A stretch of DNA of 64,000 bases from Thinopyrum elongatum (Eukaryota > Streptophyta > Magnoliopsida > Poales > Poaceae). Each line of letters starts with the position of its first letter. The first letter of the stretch is position 1. A program made the position numbers and the translations under genes. The stretch is taken from positions 124,001 through 188,000 of the forward strand of contig JAAAXO010000108.1 of the NCBI GenBank assembly GCA_011799875.1, in the 5' to 3' direction. The notes beneath the pieces were generated by a model. That model was not told where the DNA came from. It was given only the letters and a program-made list of their open reading frames with translations, and did not search any database. Of the stretch, positions 60,446 through 64,000 are shown piece by piece.

Positions 60446-62588
60446 AGTATACTCTTGTTCATAAGGATAAACATATTACTTTGCTTCCTATGACTCCTGA
60501 TTCTATTTTGAAAGATGATATTAATAGAGCTAGTAAAGCAAAGCAGGAGAAAAATAAGAGTGAAAATCAGATTGTGGCAAAAGAATTTGAGCAACAAATG
60601 AAGCCTAATAATAAACCATCTAGTGTTGCTTCTGAAATTAAATTGAAAAGTGCATGCTTACTTGCCACCAAATCTGATATTGATGAGCTAGATTTCAGCA
60701 ATTCTGTTTGCTATGCTTTTGTGTGCAAAGAGGCGTTATTTTCATTCGAGGACGTGCCTTCCTCTTTGCCTCCTGCGGTCACTAACATTTTGCAGGAGTT
60801 CGCTGACGTCTTTCCACAAGACGTGCCACCGGGATTACCACCTATTCGCGGGATTGAGCATCAGATTGACTTAATTCCCGGTGCTTCGTTGCCAAACAGT
60901 GCGCCATACCGTACCAATCCAGAGGAGACGAAGGAGATTATGCGTCAAGTACAGGAGCTGCTCGACAAAGGTTATATACGCGAATCTCTTAGTCCTTGTG
61001 CTGTTCCTATTATACTAGTGCCAAAAAAGGATGGTACGTCGCATATGTGTGTTGATTGTAGTGGCATTAATAATATTACTATTTGTTATCATCATCCTAT
61101 TCCTAGGCTAGATGATATGCTTGATGAATTGAGTGGCTCTACAATATTCTCCAAAGTTGATTTGCGTAGTGGATACCATCAAATTCGTATGAAATTGGGA
61201 GATGAATGGAAAACAGCATTTAAAACAAAGTTTGGATTATATGAGTGGTTAGTCATGCCTTTTGGGTTAACTAATGCACCTAGTACTTTCATGAGATTAA
61301 TGAACGAAGTTTTACGTGCTTTCATTGGACGATTTGTGGTAGTCTATTTTGATGATATACTGATTTATAGCAGATCTTTGGAGGAACATTTGGAACATTT
61401 ACGTGCTGTTTTTATTGCTTTACGTAATGCACGTTTGTTTGGTAACCTTGGGAAGTGCACCTTTTGCACCGACCGAGTATCTTTTCTTGGCTATGTTGTT
61501 ACTCCACAGGGAATTGAAGTTGATAAAGCCAAGATTGAAGCTATTGAGAGTTGGCCACAGCCCAAAACGGTCACTCAAGTGAGGAGTTTTCTTGGACTCG
61601 CTGGTTTCTATAGGCGTTTTGTGAGAGATTTCAGCACCATTGCTGCACCTCTCAATGAGCTTACAAAGAAGGATGTGCCTTTTGTTTGGGGTACCTCACA
61701 GGAAGAAGCCTTCACGGTATTGAAAGATAAGTTGACACATGCTCCTTTACTCCAACTTCCTGATTTTAATAAGACTTTCGAGCTTGAATGTGATGCTAGT
61801 GGAATTGGATTAGGAGGTGTTTTATTACAAGATGGCAAACCTGTTGCATACTTTTCTGAAAAATTGAGTGGGCCTAGTCTGAACTATTCTACTTATGATA
61901 AAGAATTATATGCTCTTGTTCGGACCTTAGAAACATGGCAACATTATTTATGGCCCAAAGAATTTGTTATACATTCTGATCATGAATCTTTGAAACACAT
62001 TAAAAGTCAAGCAAAACTGAACCGTAGACATGCTAAATGGGTTGAAATTATTGAGACTTTCCCTTATGTCATTAAACACAAGAAGGGTAAAGAAAATGTT
62101 ATTGCTGATGCATTGTCTCGTCGTTATACTATGCTTTCACAACTTGACTTTAAAATATTTGGTTTGGAGACCATCAAAGATCAATATGTGCATGATGCTG
62201 AATTTAAAGATGTATTGCAGAATTGTAAGGAAGGGAGAACATGGAACAAGTTCGTCGTTAACGATGGATTTGTGTTTCGTGCTAACAAGCTATGCATTCC
62301 AGCTAGCTCCGTTCGTCTTTTGTTGTTGCAGGAGGCGCATGGAGAAGGATTAATGGGACACTTTGGCGTGAAGAAGACGGAGGATATACTTGCTACACAT
62401 TTCTTTTGGCCAAAGATGAGACGGGATGTTGAGCGTTTTGTTGCTCGCTGCACTACATGTCAAAAAGCTAAGTCACGACTCAATCCTCATGGTTTATATA
62501 TGCCTTTGCCTGTACCTAGTGTTCCTTGGGAGGATATATCTATGGACTTTGTTTTAGGTTTACCTCGAACAAAGAAGGGGAGGGATAG
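60446..62588 (+). pseudogene. pol: Cereba-type protease end, RT, RNase H and partial integrase
   Basis: It is open from [14 protein letters not shown], right after LTR L12, to KGRDS, where LTR L13 cuts it; the frame ends at 62622. RT has YFDD near 61350, RNase H has LECDASG near 61785, and integrase has the HHCC zinc region near 62330-62460 and the first core Asp (MDFVLGLP, near 62545). The protease active site is absent. In RT near 61040-61090, several Arg codons conserved in other copies are changed ([11 protein letters not shown] and ICYHH), three by CpG-type transitions, which probably disables RT. The upstream part of the frame (60283-60445) is antisense LTR. It forms the right arm of a 1655-bp inverted repeat with 57053-58707. 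Confidence 0.85.
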
Positions 62589-63508
62589 TGATAGAGGCGA
62601 GGGTGTCCCGATCTTTCGATGAGATGATAGCTATCGTTTTTGGTGGAGTAGACTTTGACGATCCGACTACGAACGTGCGAGGACGTCGCGCCTTAGCAAT
62701 CGCTAAACCAACTCCGAGAGGTTATTGACCACGCCGGAGCACAATCAACCTGACCACGAGGGTCTATCTCCTGCAAGCAAACGAAGAACAAGCAAGAAAC
62801 TAAGATTTGCAATCTGGATATTGCGAATATAAGATGAAAGCTTTATTGATCAAGGTGGGGATCCGAAAGCGGTCTTGGTCTGGTCGTTGGACACAAACGA
62901 AGTACACGAAGTTGCAATGGCTAACTTTTAACTAAACAAATCCCAAAGTCTAAACGGTGCCCTAAGGGCTGTATATATGGAGGAAGAGGAGGGGATTTCG
63001 TGGCCCTTGAAGGAGGGGTCCGAAACCAACCCTATCTCTTGTTTCCCCACACATACGGACTCTAAAAACAGCCTATACTCAAGTATTTCGAAATTACATG
63101 GGCCTGGCCCAATAATAAGGTGACGCAGCACCTATAATAGCCTCTGGACGAAATTTATGAAGTGACATCTTGTATATTTCGTCCAAGGCTTCCTGCACTC
63201 ATTATGGTGGCTTCAAAGTCCTGAAATCATCACTTGTAACTCCGTTCTTGTTCCCCTTGAGCATGCCATCATCTCCATGCTTGAACTTGCTCCAAGGTTC
63301 CTCTTTCTTGTCCAAGCTAGGCCCTTCATTTGTAAGCAAAACAAATGTATCCAATTTAGGCAGCATCATATTCTCATGAACTTTAGAATCATTACCAAGA
63401 AACGAAAGTACCTGATATTTTAATTGGCGTGCGCGAGCTCTAGTAATTGGTCCAGTATGTATAGAAGCAGGGGTTGTGGGTGTAACAATGGTATTGATGT
63501 CCTCATCA
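62589..63508 (-). repeat. L13: Cereba-type LTR with a Quinta-type patch
   Basis: 920 bp. Most of it matches the Cereba B-type LTR, but 62861-62941 carries Quinta-type bases (GGATCCGAAAGCGG, TTGGACAC, GTACACG, AATGGCTAAC, AAATCCCA) found otherwise only in L12. The left flank is integrase (GATAG), the right flank RT (TATCG), both plus strand, so there is no target duplication. Confidence 0.88.
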
Positions 63509-64000
63509 TATCGTCATCCTATTCCTAGGCTAGATGATATGCTTGATGAATTGAGTGGCTCTACAATATTCTCCAAAGTTGATTTGCGTAGTGGATACCA
63601 TCAAATTCGTATGAAATTGGGAGATGAATGGAAAACAGCATTTAAAACTAAGTTCGGTTTATATGAGTGGTTAGTCATGCCTTTTGGGTTAACTAATGCA
63701 CCTAGTACTTTCATGAGATTAATGAACGAAGTTTTACGTGCTTTCATTGGACGATTTGTGGTAGTCTATTTTGATGATATACTGATTTATAGCAGATCTT
63801 TGGAGGAACATTTGGAACATTTACGTGCTGTTTTTATTGCTTTACGTGATGCACGTTTGTTTGGTAACCTTGGGAAGTGCACCTTTTGCACCGACCGAGT
63901 ATCTTTTCTTGGCTATGTTGTTACTCCACAGGGAATTGAAGTTGATAAAGCCAAGATTGAAGCTATGGAGAGTTGGCCACAGCCCAAAACGGTCACTCAA
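63509..64000 (+). pseudogene. pol: Cereba-type RT fragment running off the window
   Basis: This open fragment starts [15 protein letters not shown] directly after LTR L13 and continues through [25 protein letters not shown] and the catalytic YFDDILIYS to KTVTQ at the window edge. No stop was seen, and the Arg residues altered in the copy at 61040-61090 are intact here. Protease, primer site and gag are cut off on the left. RNase H and integrase, if present, lie beyond 64000. Confidence 0.85.

Overview
The window looks like a centromeric or pericentromeric piece of a Triticeae cereal genome (wheat, goatgrass, barley or rye group; wheat-like is my best guess). It holds no ordinary host gene, RNA gene or CRISPR array. 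Almost all of it is Ty3/gypsy retrotransposon sequence plus one long tandem satellite. Family names are from memory of the gag, pol and LTR sequences, not from a search.

Left cluster (1-15484): broken copies of a centromeric CRM-type chromovirus of the Cereba/CRW kind. The LTR is 922 bp, begins TGATGAGG and ends CCTCTATCA. It is preceded by a polypurine tract (AAGAAGGGGAGGA) and followed by an initiator-Met tRNA primer site (TGGTATCAGA). The last ~100 codons of the gag-pol polyprotein, with a GPITRARA motif, lie inside the LTR. Copies occur in both orientations, and many are joined at LTR ends to unrelated places in other copies. A fragment of another gypsy LTR follows (15485-16799).

Middle (16800-39979): a tandem satellite with monomers of about 420, 650 and 755 bp. 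It is interrupted by a 3.4-kb solo LTR (20462-23907, duplication CAAGT) and by a 10.2-kb Athila-lineage element on the minus strand (26022-36198, duplication ATCTA) whose gag-pol carries several stops and frameshifts. A second Athila-like element (40399-48077, plus strand) has gag-protease and a second ORF where pol should be. It is cut off by a Cereba LTR.

Right cluster (48078-64000): more Cereba pieces. They include two large inverted repeats (arms of 1403 and 1655 bp), an LTR shared by two elements, a divergent LTR of the kind expected for the non-autonomous partner Quinta, and an LTR that is a Cereba/Quinta mosaic.

Overall, Cereba supplies gag, protease, RT, RNase H and integrase. Quinta-type LTRs keep similar ends and primer-side sequence, so they could use those proteins. 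The cluster shows repeated insertion into itself followed by recombination between LTRs. None of its LTRs has matching flanking duplications, whereas both foreign insertions in the satellite do.
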